From contig JADJCM010000001.1 of NCBI GenBank assembly GCA_016703225.1, forward strand, positions 1,798,001 to 1,862,000: a stretch of 64,000 bases of DNA, written 5' to 3'. Below, piece by piece: positions 50,103 to 59,246 of this stretch. The stretch comes from Lysobacterales bacterium. Lineage in GTDB: Bacteria; Pseudomonadota; Gammaproteobacteria; Xanthomonadales; Ahniellaceae. A program made the position numbers and the translations under genes. Under the pieces are notes generated by a model, which was given only the letters and a program-made list of their open reading frames with translations, was not told the origin of the DNA and searched no databases. The number at the start of each line of letters is the position of its first letter. Position 1 is the stretch's first letter.

Positions 50103-53100
50103 ATGGAACTTCGACTCTGCATCGACTGTGGTCGCCTCTCCGCTCCGGGGCAGTCGCGCTGCGCCCGTTGCGGCGGCGGCATCCGCATCGATGATGCGCG
50201 CGCCTTGATCGGTCGCGAGTTCGGGCGTTACCGGCTGCTCGACGTGATCGGCGCCGGTGGCATGGGCATCGTCTATCTCGCCGAGCACCTCGGGTTGGCG
50301 CGACGGGTGGCGCTGAAATTGTTGCTGCCGAGTCTTGATGAGGCCGAGTTCCTGGAGCGCTTCCGGCGCGAGGCGCGGCTGCTCGCGACGCTCGAACACC
50401 GTCACATCGTCGAGGTGCTCGATTTCGACGTGAGCCCGGAGGGTGTGCCGTTCTATGCGATGGAGCGACTGCGCGGCTGCACGCTGGCGCGTGCGCTCGC
50501 GGCCCTGCGGCGGCCACTGAGTCTGGCCGAGATCGCCGGCGTGGTCGGCGACATCGCGCGGGCACTGGCGCATGCGCACGAGCATCGCGTGGTGCATCGA
50601 GACCTGAAGCCCGACAACATCTTCCTCGCCATCGAGGGCGACGCAATCGTGCCCAAGCTGCTCGACTTCGGCATCGCCAAGCAACTGGACCAGGACGAGC
50701 GCGCCGGTCGCCTGACCAGCACCGGCATGGTCATGGGCACGCCGTTGTATCTGACGCCCGAGCAGCTTGGCGGCGAAGAGGTCGGGCCGGCCACCGACCA
50801 GTACGCACTGGCGCTGATCGTGGCCGAGTGCCTGCTCGGGCGGCCGCTGCGCCACGGCCAGTCGGTCACGCAGATGCTGCATGCCGCGGTGCAGGAGCGC
50901 ACCCTGGAGCCGCTCGCCGGACTCGGCCTGCCGGGCGCAGTGACCGCGTTGCTGCAGCGTGCCACCGCCTTCGAGCCGACCGCTCGCCACGCCGACGTGC
51001 TCGTGCTGGCGCAGACGTTGCGCGAACTCGCCGGTGCCGATGACCGCGCCTGGCTCGACGTGGTGCGGGTCGAGTCGGCATTGGTGGCGGCGCGCTTCGA
51101 TGCCGCGACAACGCCCGCACCGACCACGCCGATGCCGCATGCAGCGACGACTCCGTTGCCAGCGCCGGCGGAACCGCAGCTGGCCGCGCCCGGCGCAACG
51201 CCGTCGCGCCGGCGGTCGACATGGCTGCTGGCGCCGTTACTGCTGTCGTCGACCCTGGTGACGTTGTGGCTGCTGCGAACGGCGCCTGCGACGCCTCCCG
51301 CACCAAACGCAACTTCGGCAACGAGCGCAGACGATTCAGCGCCCGCCGAGCTGTCACTCGCGCCCGGGCTGCGCCTGCACACGCCGGCGGATGCGGGCGC
51401 GTTGCTCGGCGTCGGCGAGCTTGGCGCGGTGCTGGTCACCGGCGGCGGTGTGTACCAGCAGCCGCTCGCGGCCGATGCCACGGCGGTGCGCCAGCCTGCG
51501 GTGCCGGGCGAGCGCGTGGTCGCTGTCGCTGCCGGTGGCGGCTTGGTGGTGCAGACCCAGGGACAACTGCTCGAACGCGATCCGCGCGGCAATGGCGAGC
51601 GCGCCATCGGCACACTGCCCGCGGACGCGGAGGTGATCGCGGTGGATGCGCGCGCGCAGGCGTTCCTGTTCGACGATGGAAAAGCCCTGCGCTTCCATGC
51701 CGAAGGCGTGGACCACACGCTTGCCAGCGTGCCGCGCGAGCGCGTGCAGCTCGCGCGCATCGGTCGCGACGCGCTGCTGTTGGCGCTGTCGGCGCCGTTC
51801 GAGCTGGTGCTGCTCGATCCGCGCCAGGATCGGGTGCTGTGGTCGTCGCCGCGCGGTTCGGTGCGCATCCACGATCTGGCCTGGAACGAGGCCAGTGGCG
51901 ACATCGCCGTCTGCGGTTTCTCGCCGCAAGTCGAGTTGTTTCGCGTCGGCAACGACGCGCCGCCGCGCCGCATCGAAGTGCCGGTCGCCTGCTACGCCGC
52001 GCTGTGGCTGGCGGATGGCCCCAGCTTGCTGCTGCGCGCCGAGCACAGCCTGCTGCTGTGGCGCGACGGTGAACGCCAGCGCCTGGCTTGGCCGATGCCG
52101 GCCGGCGCCAACGCCGCGATCCTGCCGCGCCTGGTCGCGGCATCCGGGCGCGTCTGGCTGGGCGAGCCCGAGGGCGGGGAACTGGTCGAATTGCGTTTCG
52201 CCGGCGCCGTGCCGGAGGCGCTGAACGCGGAGCCGATCGGCGAAGTCTGGGACTTGCAGGCCAATGCCGAGCAGGCGTACGCCGGCACCGCCAGCGGCGA
52301 TCTGTGGCAGCTGCAGGGCGGAACGGCGCATTCGCTGCGTGTGCACGATGCCGGCATCAGCGCGATCGCGCTCGGCAAGGAAGCGCTCGCCACCGCTTCC
52401 GACGACCGCACCGTCGCCGTCTGGCGCCAGCCGCAACTCGAGCTGCGCTGGCGCACGCGTGGCCACGAGTTCCTGGTCAACCAGTTGTGGCTTGCGGCCG
52501 ACGAAGGCGCGCTGTGGTCGAGCAGTTCCGATGGCAGTCTCAAGCGCTGGCGCTGGCCTGACCTGGAACTGCTGGAGAGCATCGACGTGCGCGCGCTCAC
52601 CGGCAGCAAGCTCTCGCTGCATGCGCTGTGGTTCGACGCCAGCCAGCAGCAGGCGCTCATAGGCAGCTGGAACCACCAATTCGTGCATCTGCAACGCGAC
52701 GGCGAGCAGTGGCGCGCGCAGACTTTTGCGGTCTCGGGCAGCGGTGGCTATCGCCTGCAGCACGTTCCGGGAGCACGCGCGGTGGTGTTGCTGACTACGG
52801 CGCCGACCCGGCTCTATGCCTGGGACCTGGAGCGATCGGCGCTGCGCGCGATGCCGGACTTCGACCTCGACCTGCTCGCGCTCAGCGCCGGCAGCGGCGA
52901 CGACAGCGTCTTCGTCGCCGGCAGCGGCGTGGTCTTGCAGCAGCGCTTGAGCCGCGACGCGAGCGGCAATTTGGCGTTCGCCTCGCACGTCGTGCAACGC
53001 ACAGCGCTGGGTGCGATTTCGGCGGCGGCAGTGCAGCCGGCGAGCGCATCCTGGCTGGTCGCGAGCGACGGTCAGGTGCGGCGCATTCCCTGGTCCTGGC

Positions 53101-53132
53101 TCGAGTTCAGCGAAGCGGTGCCGGCGCCCTGA
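50103..53132 (+). CDS. Membrane Ser/Thr kinase with zinc ribbon and C-terminal propeller-like domain
   Basis: A protein of 1009 residues; GGAGAG precedes the ATG. The N-terminus is a zinc ribbon (CIDCGRLSAPGQSRCARCGG, residues 6-25). The Hanks kinase domain covers ~42-310 with IGAGGMGIVYLAE, Lys72, HRDLKPDN (HRD 165-167) and LLDFGIAK (DFG 188-190). A Pro/Thr/Ala-rich linker leads to one membrane helix (about 374-393). The remaining ~600 residues resemble a WD40/quinoprotein-like beta-propeller with repeated blades such as AISAIALGKEALATASDDRTVAVWRQPQ-like and LWSSSSDGSLKRWRWPDLELLESI. The propeller is probably periplasmic and senses a ligand or protein. Confidence 0.88.
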   Translation: MELRLCIDCGRLSAPGQSRCARCGGGIRIDDARALIGREFGRYRLLDVIGAGGMGIVYLAEHLGLARRVALKLLLPSLDEAEFLERFRREARLLATLEHRHIVEVLDFDVSPEGVPFYAMERLRGCTLARALAALRRPLSLAEIAGVVGDIARALAHAHEHRVVHRDLKPDNIFLAIEGDAIVPKLLDFGIAKQLDQDERAGRLTSTGMVMGTPLYLTPEQLGGEEVGPATDQYALALIVAECLLGRPLRHGQSVTQMLHAAVQERTLEPLAGLGLPGAVTALLQRATAFEPTARHADVLVLAQTLRELAGADDRAWLDVVRVESALVAARFDAATTPAPTTPMPHAATTPLPAPAEPQLAAPGATPSRRRSTWLLAPLLLSSTLVTLWLLRTAPATPPAPNATSATSADDSAPAELSLAPGLRLHTPADAGALLGVGELGAVLVTGGGVYQQPLAADATAVRQPAVPGERVVAVAAGGGLVVQTQGQLLERDPRGNGERAIGTLPADAEVIAVDARAQAFLFDDGKALRFHAEGVDHTLASVPRERVQLARIGRDALLLALSAPFELVLLDPRQDRVLWSSPRGSVRIHDLAWNEASGDIAVCGFSPQVELFRVGNDAPPRRIEVPVACYAALWLADGPSLLLRAEHSLLLWRDGERQRLAWPMPAGANAAILPRLVAASGRVWLGEPEGGELVELRFAGAVPEALNAEPIGEVWDLQANAEQAYAGTASGDLWQLQGGTAHSLRVHDAGISAIALGKEALATASDDRTVAVWRQPQLELRWRTRGHEFLVNQLWLAADEGALWSSSSDGSLKRWRWPDLELLESIDVRALTGSKLSLHALWFDASQQQALIGSWNHQFVHLQRDGEQWRAQTFAVSGSGGYRLQHVPGARAVVLLTTAPTRLYAWDLERSALRAMPDFDLDLLALSAGSGDDSVFVAGSGVVLQQRLSRDASGNLAFASHVVQRTALGAISAAAVQPASASWLVASDGQVRRIPWSWLEFSEAVPAP

Positions 53133-53144
53133 GGGCGATTTCGG

Positions 53145-53333
53145 CTATGGTCGTTTCGCGCGTGCGCGCATCAGCGCGTCGGCGTATTCGTAGGCGAGTT
53201 CGGCCAGCTGGTCGGGACTTTTCGGCAGCACGCCGGGTTCCTTGCCCTTCGGCAACATGCCGGCCAGCGCCTGGCCGGCGAACAGATCGCGCAATTCGAT
53301 TTCGGTGAACTTGACGTTCTGGATGGTCGACAT
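53145..53333 (-). CDS. Small protein of unknown function
   Basis: A protein of 62 residues: MSTIQNVKFTEIELRDLFAG then LPKGKEPGVLPKSPDQLAELAYEYADALMRARAK. GGGAG sits five bases before the ATG. It is soluble and mixed in charge, without cysteines. The composition and good ribosome site support a real gene; I do not recognise a family. It ends 12 bp after the kinase gene on the opposite strand. Confidence 0.55.
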   Translation of the reverse strand: MSTIQNVKFTEIELRDLFAGQALAGMLPKGKEPGVLPKSPDQLAELAYEYADALMRARAKRP

Positions 53334-53471
53334 GGGGGCTCCCAATTGGCGGAGCCAGCCTAATCAGTCGGACGCAAACAGTCCCGGCTGAATCGTGAAC
53401 CTTGTGCGCTCGACGAAGCCGCCGAGGCCCGTCGCCACGCGCCGACTGGCGTGTCGCCTGGAATGGGCTGG

Positions 53472-54587
53472 TCACGGCGGGTTCGACGGTTGAGCACGCG
53501 CGTCGCGCACCACTTTCCCGAGGACCTGGTTGAACCAGCGCTCGTCGCCTTCGCGCGTACTGGTCATGAACAGCACCGCGCTGCGTTCAAGCTCCGGCTG
53601 ATAGGCGACCCAACTCTTGTAGCCGAACGCCTTGCCGTTGTACCAGTACGTCCGGATCAGCCCCGCGCCCGCGAACAGCTGGATGCCCGGCAATGCCCGC
53701 TGCGGACCATCGCCGACTCTGCCCTCCTGTTCCAACCAGAGTGCACGGGTGTGTGCCGGCAACAGCGTGTCGTCTTCGAACAGAGCGCGGATGAAGCGTG
53801 CGAGATCGGAAGCGGAAGCCTGCAGCGCTGCGTCGGGCAGGCCGCCCATGCTCCAGTCCGTGGTTTCCTTGGGTCTGGCCGGCTTGCCGGTGAAACCTCG
53901 GGGCAGGTCGGGGGGCGTGCGCGGCTCGCGTTCGTACGCCCAGGCCTTGAGGCCCAACGCCGATGCCTGTTGCTGAAGCAGCGTCTCGATCGGCACGCCG
54001 TGGAGTTTTTCCAACACCGCAGACAGCAACAGCGCATTGGCGTTGCTGTAGCGATACTCGGCACCCGGCGCGAAATACGGACGGTGGCGCAGGACGTCGC
54101 CGATCAACTCGCGCTGCGACCACTGCTTGCGTGGATCGAACAGCGACTGCGCCAAACCGAAGGTCATGCTGTCGCTGCGGAAGTCCCAGAGACCGCTGCT
54201 GTGCTCGAGCAGGTGATGCAGCGTGATGGCTTGAAGATCCGGCTTGCTGCGTCGCACGCCGTATTCCGCTGCATCCAGGTGGCGCTGCAGCGGCGCATCC
54301 AGTTGCAGGCGACCCGACGCAACCTCCCGCAACACCAGCGCATTGACGAAAAGCTTGGTGATGCTGGCGATGCGGAACGGCGCCTCGGCGGCAAAACGGC
54401 GACCGCTGTCCGGGTCGGCGGCACCCGCCTGAAATTCCTGAATTCCCAGCGGCGACTCGAGTCGCAGGTAGAGGCCTGGGAGGTCGGAAGCGTCGGCTTG
54501 CTTGAACAATTCCTCCAGCGCCACATGCGGCGTGGCGGCCGCAGCAGGCACCAGCAGCAATGACGCGAGACATCCCCTCCAGTTCAT
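53472..54587 (-). CDS. Exported class C beta-lactamase-like serine hydrolase
   Basis: A protein of 371 residues with signal peptide (about 1-18). The active-site SxxK is SITK (Ser75-Lys78) and the YxN equivalent is YSN in AEYRYSNANALLL. HHLLEHSSGLWDF is the usual block between them. The penicillin-binding-protein/beta-lactamase fold in this family mostly contains esterases and D-aminopeptidases, so antibiotic resistance should not be assumed. GGAG six bases before the ATG selects Met at 54587 over the upstream TTG. Confidence 0.88.
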   Translation of the reverse strand: MNWRGCLASLLLVPAAAATPHVALEELFKQADASDLPGLYLRLESPLGIQEFQAGAADPDSGRRFAAEAPFRIASITKLFVNALVLREVASGRLQLDAPLQRHLDAAEYGVRRSKPDLQAITLHHLLEHSSGLWDFRSDSMTFGLAQSLFDPRKQWSQRELIGDVLRHRPYFAPGAEYRYSNANALLLSAVLEKLHGVPIETLLQQQASALGLKAWAYEREPRTPPDLPRGFTGKPARPKETTDWSMGGLPDAALQASASDLARFIRALFEDDTLLPAHTRALWLEQEGRVGDGPQRALPGIQLFAGAGLIRTYWYNGKAFGYKSWVAYQPELERSAVLFMTSTREGDERWFNQVLGKVVRDARAQPSNPP

Positions 54588-54653
54588 GCGCAACTCCAAT
54601 CGATCGGGTCGAGTGTGGGCCGACGGCGGCGGAGTCTAGTACACCGAGGGCGC

Positions 54654-55727
54654 TCACTCTCCCGCCCCGAACAGGGAGAGCTGGGACGTGACGCACGAGC
54701 CATCGACGAAGCCGCCGAGGCCGACGCCGACCAGGCGGTAGCGGGTCGTGGCGGGCAGCCCGACGCGATCGCGCAGTTCGAGCGCGATGCGCGCCAGCGT
54801 CGCGGCATCGGCGGGCGGGGTGCCCGGGGTCAGGCTGCGCGTCAGGCTGCGGAACTCTCGCGTCTTGAGCTTGAGCACCACCGTTCTCGCGATTCGGTCC
54901 GGCTCACGTGCCGCTGCGCGCCAGACACGCTCCGCCAGGGCTTCGATCATCGGCCCGGTCGCGGCCAGCGCCACGTCCTCGGCGAAGGTGTCCTCGGCCG
55001 AGATCTGCTGAGTTGGCTGCTCCGCCCGCACCGGCTGCTCGTCGATGCCGTGCGCCAGTTCGTGCAGTCGGCGACCGTACTGGCCGAAGCGCGCCTGCAG
55101 TGCCGGCGGCGCGAACGCGCGCAGGTCGGCAATGGTGTGGATGCCGAGTTCGCCGAGCTTGCCCTGCATCACCTTGCCGACCCCGGGAATGCGCCCGACC
55201 TCGAGCGGTGCGAGGAAGTCGAGCACCTGCTCCGGGCGCACCACGAACAGGCCATCGGGCTTGTTCCAGTCGGAGGCGATCTTGGCGATGAACTTGTTCG
55301 GCGCGACTCCCGCGGAAGCAGTCAGGCCGGTCTCGGCGCGGATCTCGGCGCGGATCGCCTGCGCGACGGCGGTGGCGCTGCCGATGCCGAGCTTGTTCAC
55401 GCTGACGTCGAGATAGGCCTCGTCCAGCGCCAGCGGCTCGATCAGGTCGGTGTGGCGCGCGAAGATCGTGCGGATCTGCCGCGAGGCGGCCTTGTAGCGG
55501 CCGAAGTCCGGTGGCACGAACACCGCGTCCGGGCACAACCGCTCGGCGCGCAGCGCCGGCATCGCCGAGCGCACCCCGAACTGGCGCGCTTCGTAGCTGG
55601 CGGCGCAGACCACCGAGCGCGCGCCCTTCCAGGCCACCACTACCGGCCGGCCGCGAAGCGCCGGGTCGTCGCGCTGCTCGACCGCGGCGTAGAAGGCGTC
55701 CATGTCGATGTGGAGGATCTTGCGCAT
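54654..55727 (-). CDS. dinB: DNA polymerase IV
   Basis: A protein of 357 residues of the Y-family. Catalytic acidic residues are in ILHIDMDAFYAAVEQRDDP (Asp8) and PLALDEAYLDVS. The helix-hairpin-helix region is VGRIPGVGKVMQGKLGELGI, and the little-finger domain follows. The C-terminus carries a textbook sliding-clamp-binding motif, QLSLF, five residues before the end. It performs translesion synthesis. I saw no LexA box by eye in the 62-bp gap to the divergent luxR gene. Confidence 0.95.
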   Translation of the reverse strand: MRKILHIDMDAFYAAVEQRDDPALRGRPVVVAWKGARSVVCAASYEARQFGVRSAMPALRAERLCPDAVFVPPDFGRYKAASRQIRTIFARHTDLIEPLALDEAYLDVSVNKLGIGSATAVAQAIRAEIRAETGLTASAGVAPNKFIAKIASDWNKPDGLFVVRPEQVLDFLAPLEVGRIPGVGKVMQGKLGELGIHTIADLRAFAPPALQARFGQYGRRLHELAHGIDEQPVRAEQPTQQISAEDTFAEDVALAATGPMIEALAERVWRAAAREPDRIARTVVLKLKTREFRSLTRSLTPGTPPADAATLARIALELRDRVGLPATTRYRLVGVGLGGFVDGSCVTSQLSLFGAGE

Positions 55728-55789
55728 CGGGCTCACGCTACGGATGTTGCTATTGTCGTCACAAACCATGGCGGTAGCATCGGGTCGAC

Positions 55790-56551
55790 ATGAATCCGCG
55801 CGCACTCAGACCGGCCCGAGCGATGGTCAACACCGACATGCTCGAGCGCATCGTCGCTGCCGACAGCGTCGATGCGCTCACTCACTCCATTGACGCGGTC
55901 GCGCGCGATCTCGGCTTCGCGCACTGGATCTACGGCGCGCTGGTGGCGGTGACGCCGACGCGCAGCGAACAGTTCGTGCTCAACGGTTACCCGGACGACT
56001 GGCGCGAGCACTACCTGGAGGCCGGCTACACCTTTCGCGACCCGACCGTGCACTACTCGCGCACGCACGTGGTGCCGACCCTTTGGGACGACCTTGCGCG
56101 CGCGCCGGGAGCGTCGATGCGACCCGATGCGCTCGGTCGGCGCATCGTCCGCGAAGCGCGCGACTTCGGCCTGGCCAAAGGCCTGAGCGTGCCCTTGCAC
56201 GGGCTCGGCTGCGTGTTCGGGATGATGTCCTACGCCGCCGCCGACCCGAATCATCCGATCACCCAGTCCAGCGTCTGCGCCGAGGCGACGCTGCTCGCCA
56301 GCTACGTGCACCAGGCGGCGTCGGCGCTGATGTTCGGGGATCGCATGCGCGACATCCGCGCGCTCACTGCGCGCGAACGCGAATGCCTGAAGTGGGCCGC
56401 GGAAGGCAAGACCAGCTGGGACATCGCGCACCTGCTCGTGATCACCGAGCGCACCGTGATCTTCCATCTGCGCAATGCCTGTTCCAAGCTCGGCGTTGCC
56501 ACCCGCCAGCAGGCGGTGGCCAAGGCCATGGTGCTCGGCCTGCTCGACTGA
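55790..56551 (+). CDS. LuxR-family quorum-sensing regulator
   Basis: A protein of 253 residues. The autoinducer-binding domain covers about 18-170, with the conserved W/Y/D set in FAHWIYGAL, GYPDDWREHYLEAGYTFRDPTVHYS and the glycine block KGLSVPLHGLGCVFGMMSYA. The LuxR helix-turn-helix (LTARERECLKWAAEGKTSWDIAHLLVITERTVIFHLRNACSKLGVATRQQAVAKA) is at 190-247. Met12 is an alternative start. It precedes the luxI-type synthase gene on the same strand and should control it through the palindrome at 56608. Confidence 0.93.
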   Translation: MNPRALRPARAMVNTDMLERIVAADSVDALTHSIDAVARDLGFAHWIYGALVAVTPTRSEQFVLNGYPDDWREHYLEAGYTFRDPTVHYSRTHVVPTLWDDLARAPGASMRPDALGRRIVREARDFGLAKGLSVPLHGLGCVFGMMSYAAADPNHPITQSSVCAEATLLASYVHQAASALMFGDRMRDIRALTARERECLKWAAEGKTSWDIAHLLVITERTVIFHLRNACSKLGVATRQQAVAKAMVLGLLD

Positions 56552-56607
56552 TCCCGGTTCCCGCAGGGCCACGATTCCCGCTCCATTCCCGCTCGCCAAA
56601 CGTGTCA

Positions 56608-56627
56608 ACCTGTCAGTTCTGACAGCT
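56608..56627. promoter_or_regulatory. lux-box-like palindrome
   Basis: ACCTGTCAGTTCTGACAGCT contains the perfect inverted repeat CTGTCAG-TT-CTGACAG and fits the 20-bp lux-box layout. It is 61 bp upstream of the luxI ATG, and a TTGACG (-35-like, 56643-56648) follows it. Confidence 0.75.
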
Positions 56628-56688
56628 GTTGGAAATGTCAGCTTGACGCTGTGATTGCTCCGTGCCTTACCCCGCCGGAGCGATTGCC

Positions 56689-57309
56689 ATGCAAGAGATC
56701 CTGATTGGTCGGCCCACCTGGAGAAACATCTCCGCCCCGCTGCTCGACAGCATGTACGCACTGCGCCACGCGATGTTCGCCGAGCGTCTGCAATGGAAGG
56801 TCGAGAGCCACAACGGCAAGGAACGCGACTGGTTCGACCGCCTCGAACCGACCTACATCGTCGCCCGCCATCCCGAAGACCCGCGCAGCGCCACCGGCAG
56901 CTGGCGGCTGCTGCCGACTACCGGCCCGTACATGCTCAAGGACGTGTTCCCGGAGTTGCTGCACGGGCAGCCGGCGCCAAGCCAGCCCGACGTCTGGGAA
57001 GCCAGCCGCTTCGCGGTCGCGCGCCATGAGAACGGCGCCAGCTTCGGCATGAACGAAACCCCGGTGGCGATGATCCGCGAGATGTTGCGCTTCGTGCGCC
57101 GCAACGGCATCCGCGAAATCGTCACCGTCACCAGCGTCGGCGTCGAGCGCCTGATCCGCAACCTCGGGCTCAAGACCGAACGCTTCGGGCCGGCGCTGCA
57201 AATTGGCGACGTGCGCACCGTCGCCTTGCGCATCCCGATGGACGACGCCGCCGAACTGGCGCTGTGGGGATGGCTCGAAGCCGACTACGAGCACGCTGCC
57301 GCCGCCTGA
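56689..57309 (+). CDS. Acyl-homoserine-lactone synthase (LuxI family)
   Basis: A protein of 206 residues. GGAG eight bases upstream selects Met at 56689 rather than 56662. LuxI landmarks are RHAMFAERLQWKVE (Arg and Phe), ERDWFDRLEPTYIVARHP, SWRLLPTTGPYMLKDVFPELL and WEASRFAVARHE with the conserved Glu and Arg. It makes N-acyl-homoserine lactone from S-adenosylmethionine and acyl-ACP or acyl-CoA. The chain length cannot be read off. It lies 137 bp after its cognate luxR gene. Confidence 0.93.
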   Translation: MQEILIGRPTWRNISAPLLDSMYALRHAMFAERLQWKVESHNGKERDWFDRLEPTYIVARHPEDPRSATGSWRLLPTTGPYMLKDVFPELLHGQPAPSQPDVWEASRFAVARHENGASFGMNETPVAMIREMLRFVRRNGIREIVTVTSVGVERLIRNLGLKTERFGPALQIGDVRTVALRIPMDDAAELALWGWLEADYEHAAAA

Positions 57310-57413
57310 GCGTGGCAAGAACATGGACCCCGGGCTCAGCGTGGCCCGGTCGGAAACGGATGCCGGAGTGCATCGGGTACACGGGATCGCCCGCCAGGAT
57401 GGCGAAGGCCCGG

Positions 57414-57477
57414 CGTGTCGACGGCCTGCCGTGGGTCACAGTCCCCCGGCCAATGCCTGCCGCAGGTCGTCGACACG
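57414..57477. repeat. Long inverted repeat between luxI and the DUF454 gene
   Basis: Arms CGTGTCGACGGCCTGC (57414-57429) and GCAGGTCGTCGACACG (57462-57477) pair at 15 of 16 positions with a 32-base loop. The surrounding 240 bp (57310-57550) hold no convincing open frame. It may be a terminator-like or structured RNA element after luxI; there is no U run. Confidence 0.5.
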
Positions 57478-57550
57478 CGCTTTGCCGGAAGCACGCCGGA
57501 CTCGATCGAGCGTGGCTGTCGAGGCGGTCGAGCCGCTAAGCTCGGCGGCC

Positions 57551-57955
57551 GTGAAACCGCATCCGCTGATCCCGCGCTGGGCCTATCTCGTCTTCGCCTG
57601 GGCGATGCTTCTGCTCGGCCTGATCGGCGTCGTCCTGCCCGGCCTGCCGACCACACCCTTCATCCTGCTCTCTGCCTGGGCGGCCGCGCGAGGTTCGCGG
57701 CGGCTGCATGACTGGCTGCACGCGCACGCGCTGTTTGGTCCGATGATCCGCGACTGGGAAGCCACCGGTGCGGTCAGCCGCAAAGCCAAGTGGGCGGCGA
57801 CCGCGTCAATGCTGGCCTGCGCCGTGATCATGTTCCTGACCGCGCCGAAATGGTGGATGGCCGCCACCGGCACCGGCATCATGTCCCTCACCGGCCTGTG
57901 GCTCTGGCTCCGGCCGGAGCCGATTCCCAAACCACCCGCGAGTCCCCCACTATGA
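57551..57955 (+). CDS. DUF454 (YbaN-like) inner-membrane protein
   Basis: A protein of 134 residues from GTG at 57551; an earlier GTG at 57512 is possible and ribosome sites are weak. The signature AWAMLLLGLIGVVLPGLPTTPFILLSAWAAARGSRRLHDWLHAHALFGPMIRDWEATGAVSRKAKW is that of DUF454/YbaN. It has three membrane helices. The role is unknown. The stop overlaps the next gene's ATG (ATGA). Confidence 0.85.
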   Translation: MKPHPLIPRWAYLVFAWAMLLLGLIGVVLPGLPTTPFILLSAWAAARGSRRLHDWLHAHALFGPMIRDWEATGAVSRKAKWAATASMLACAVIMFLTAPKWWMAATGTGIMSLTGLWLWLRPEPIPKPPASPPL

Positions 57956-58503
57956 CCGAACAACGCTTCCGCGCCTACACCACGCAAGACCTCGACGTCG
58001 TCATGGAACGCATGGCGCGGCAGCTGTCGATGCGGCTCGACGCGCACCCGGTGGTGCTGGTCGGGGTATTGCGCCGCGGTGCGCCGCTGGCGGCGATGCT
58101 GCACGAGCGACTGGCGAAGCTGCGCCCGCAGCTGGCGATCGAGCGCACCGAGCTCAAGGTCAAGCGCTACGGCGACGACTTGACCCTGCTGCACCCGGAC
58201 ACCGCGCTGACCGAGACGCCGCAGCAGGCCGAAGTAAAGTTCTCGGGCAAGCGCGTGGTCATCGTCGACGACGTGCTCTACCAGGGTCATTCGGTGTTCC
58301 GCGTGCTCGAATGGGTGCGCCGCCACGAACCGCTGTCGGCGCATGTTGCGGTGCTGGTCGATCGCAAGATCAACGCACTGCCGGTGTACGCCGATGTCGT
58401 CGGTGCCACCCTGCAGATCGCACCGGGCGACGTCATCGAGTGCAACGTTCCGCCCTACGAACCCGAGTTCGCCATCGACATCTGGCGCCCGCACGCGGAC
58501 TGA
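57952..58503 (+). CDS. PyrR-like phosphoribosyltransferase family protein
   Basis: A protein of 183 residues of the type I phosphoribosyltransferase fold. The PRPP-binding motif is VVIVDDVLYQGHSV, with LVGVLRRGAPLAAML earlier and LVDRKINALPVYADVVGA later; these fit PyrR/UPRT-like enzymes better than hypoxanthine transferase. An RNA-regulator role or a salvage enzyme role cannot be separated from the sequence alone. It is coupled to the DUF454 gene by an ATGA overlap. Confidence 0.8.
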   Translation: MTEQRFRAYTTQDLDVVMERMARQLSMRLDAHPVVLVGVLRRGAPLAAMLHERLAKLRPQLAIERTELKVKRYGDDLTLLHPDTALTETPQQAEVKFSGKRVVIVDDVLYQGHSVFRVLEWVRRHEPLSAHVAVLVDRKINALPVYADVVGATLQIAPGDVIECNVPPYEPEFAIDIWRPHAD

Positions 58504-58521
58504 GCGCGTGCCCGTCCGGCA

Positions 58522-59154
58522 TCAGGCCCACTCGGTCAGGCCTTCGCGCTCGTACAGGGTCTTGAACGAAGGTCGCGACTTCATCGATGCGACGAACATC
58601 GCGAGGTAGGGCCATTCGGTGGCAGGCCTGGGCATGTTGCGCGACCAGCGGCAGAGCATGAACAGGAAGAAGTCGACCGCGGTCAACTGCGCGCCGCAAA
58701 GGTAGGGGCCGCGTTCGCCGAGATGACGGTCGACGCGCTCCCAGAACGCCTCGATGCGGCCGCGGGCGAAGGTCTTGATCGCCTCGGCCTGCGCTTCGCC
58801 GGCGACCTCCTGCGCATAGAACCAGTGCCGGAACGTGGGCTGCAGCCCGTTGGCGAGCAACAGGAACCACTGCAGGTACTCGCGCCGCGCGCGTGCGCCC
58901 TCGCCCGGCACGAAGCGCGACTGCGGGTCCTGCTCGGCGAGCCACATCAGGATCGCACTCGACTCGACCATCGGCTCGCCGTCGATCAGCAGCGTGGGCA
59001 CCACGCCGCCGGCATTGAGCTTCAGGTACTCGGGCGATTTCTGCGCGCCGGCCTGCAGATCCAGCCGTTCGAGCCGATGCTCGGCGCCGAGCTCGATCAG
59101 CATCTGGTGCACGCACAGGCTGGCGGCGCCGGGCGAGTAGTAGAGGGTAAGCAT
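58522..59154 (-). CDS. Glutathione S-transferase
   Basis: A protein of 210 residues. The thioredoxin-like N-terminal domain has MLTLYYSPGAASLCVHQMLIELGA (the SPGAASLCVH segment typical of beta-class enzymes), VPTLLIDGEPMVESSAI with the glutathione-binding Glu-Ser, and a helical C-domain with LTAVDFFLFML. GGAGA lies eight bases before the ATG. It conjugates glutathione to electrophiles in the cytosol; the substrate is unknown. Confidence 0.92.
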   Translation of the reverse strand: MLTLYYSPGAASLCVHQMLIELGAEHRLERLDLQAGAQKSPEYLKLNAGGVVPTLLIDGEPMVESSAILMWLAEQDPQSRFVPGEGARARREYLQWFLLLANGLQPTFRHWFYAQEVAGEAQAEAIKTFARGRIEAFWERVDRHLGERGPYLCGAQLTAVDFFLFMLCRWSRNMPRPATEWPYLAMFVASMKSRPSFKTLYEREGLTEWA

Positions 59155-59246
59155 GGCGGTTCTCCATTGCATGGGTGGACGGGCATCGAAGCAGAACAGG
59201 GGCGTGCTGGGAATTGGCGCGGTGTGAAGAGCGCACCCCCTCCCGC

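Noticed and set aside
53472..54587. Class C beta-lactamase resistance gene
   Set aside because: Only the fold motifs SxxK and YxN are seen; most such proteins in this family are esterases or peptidases, so resistance is not supported.
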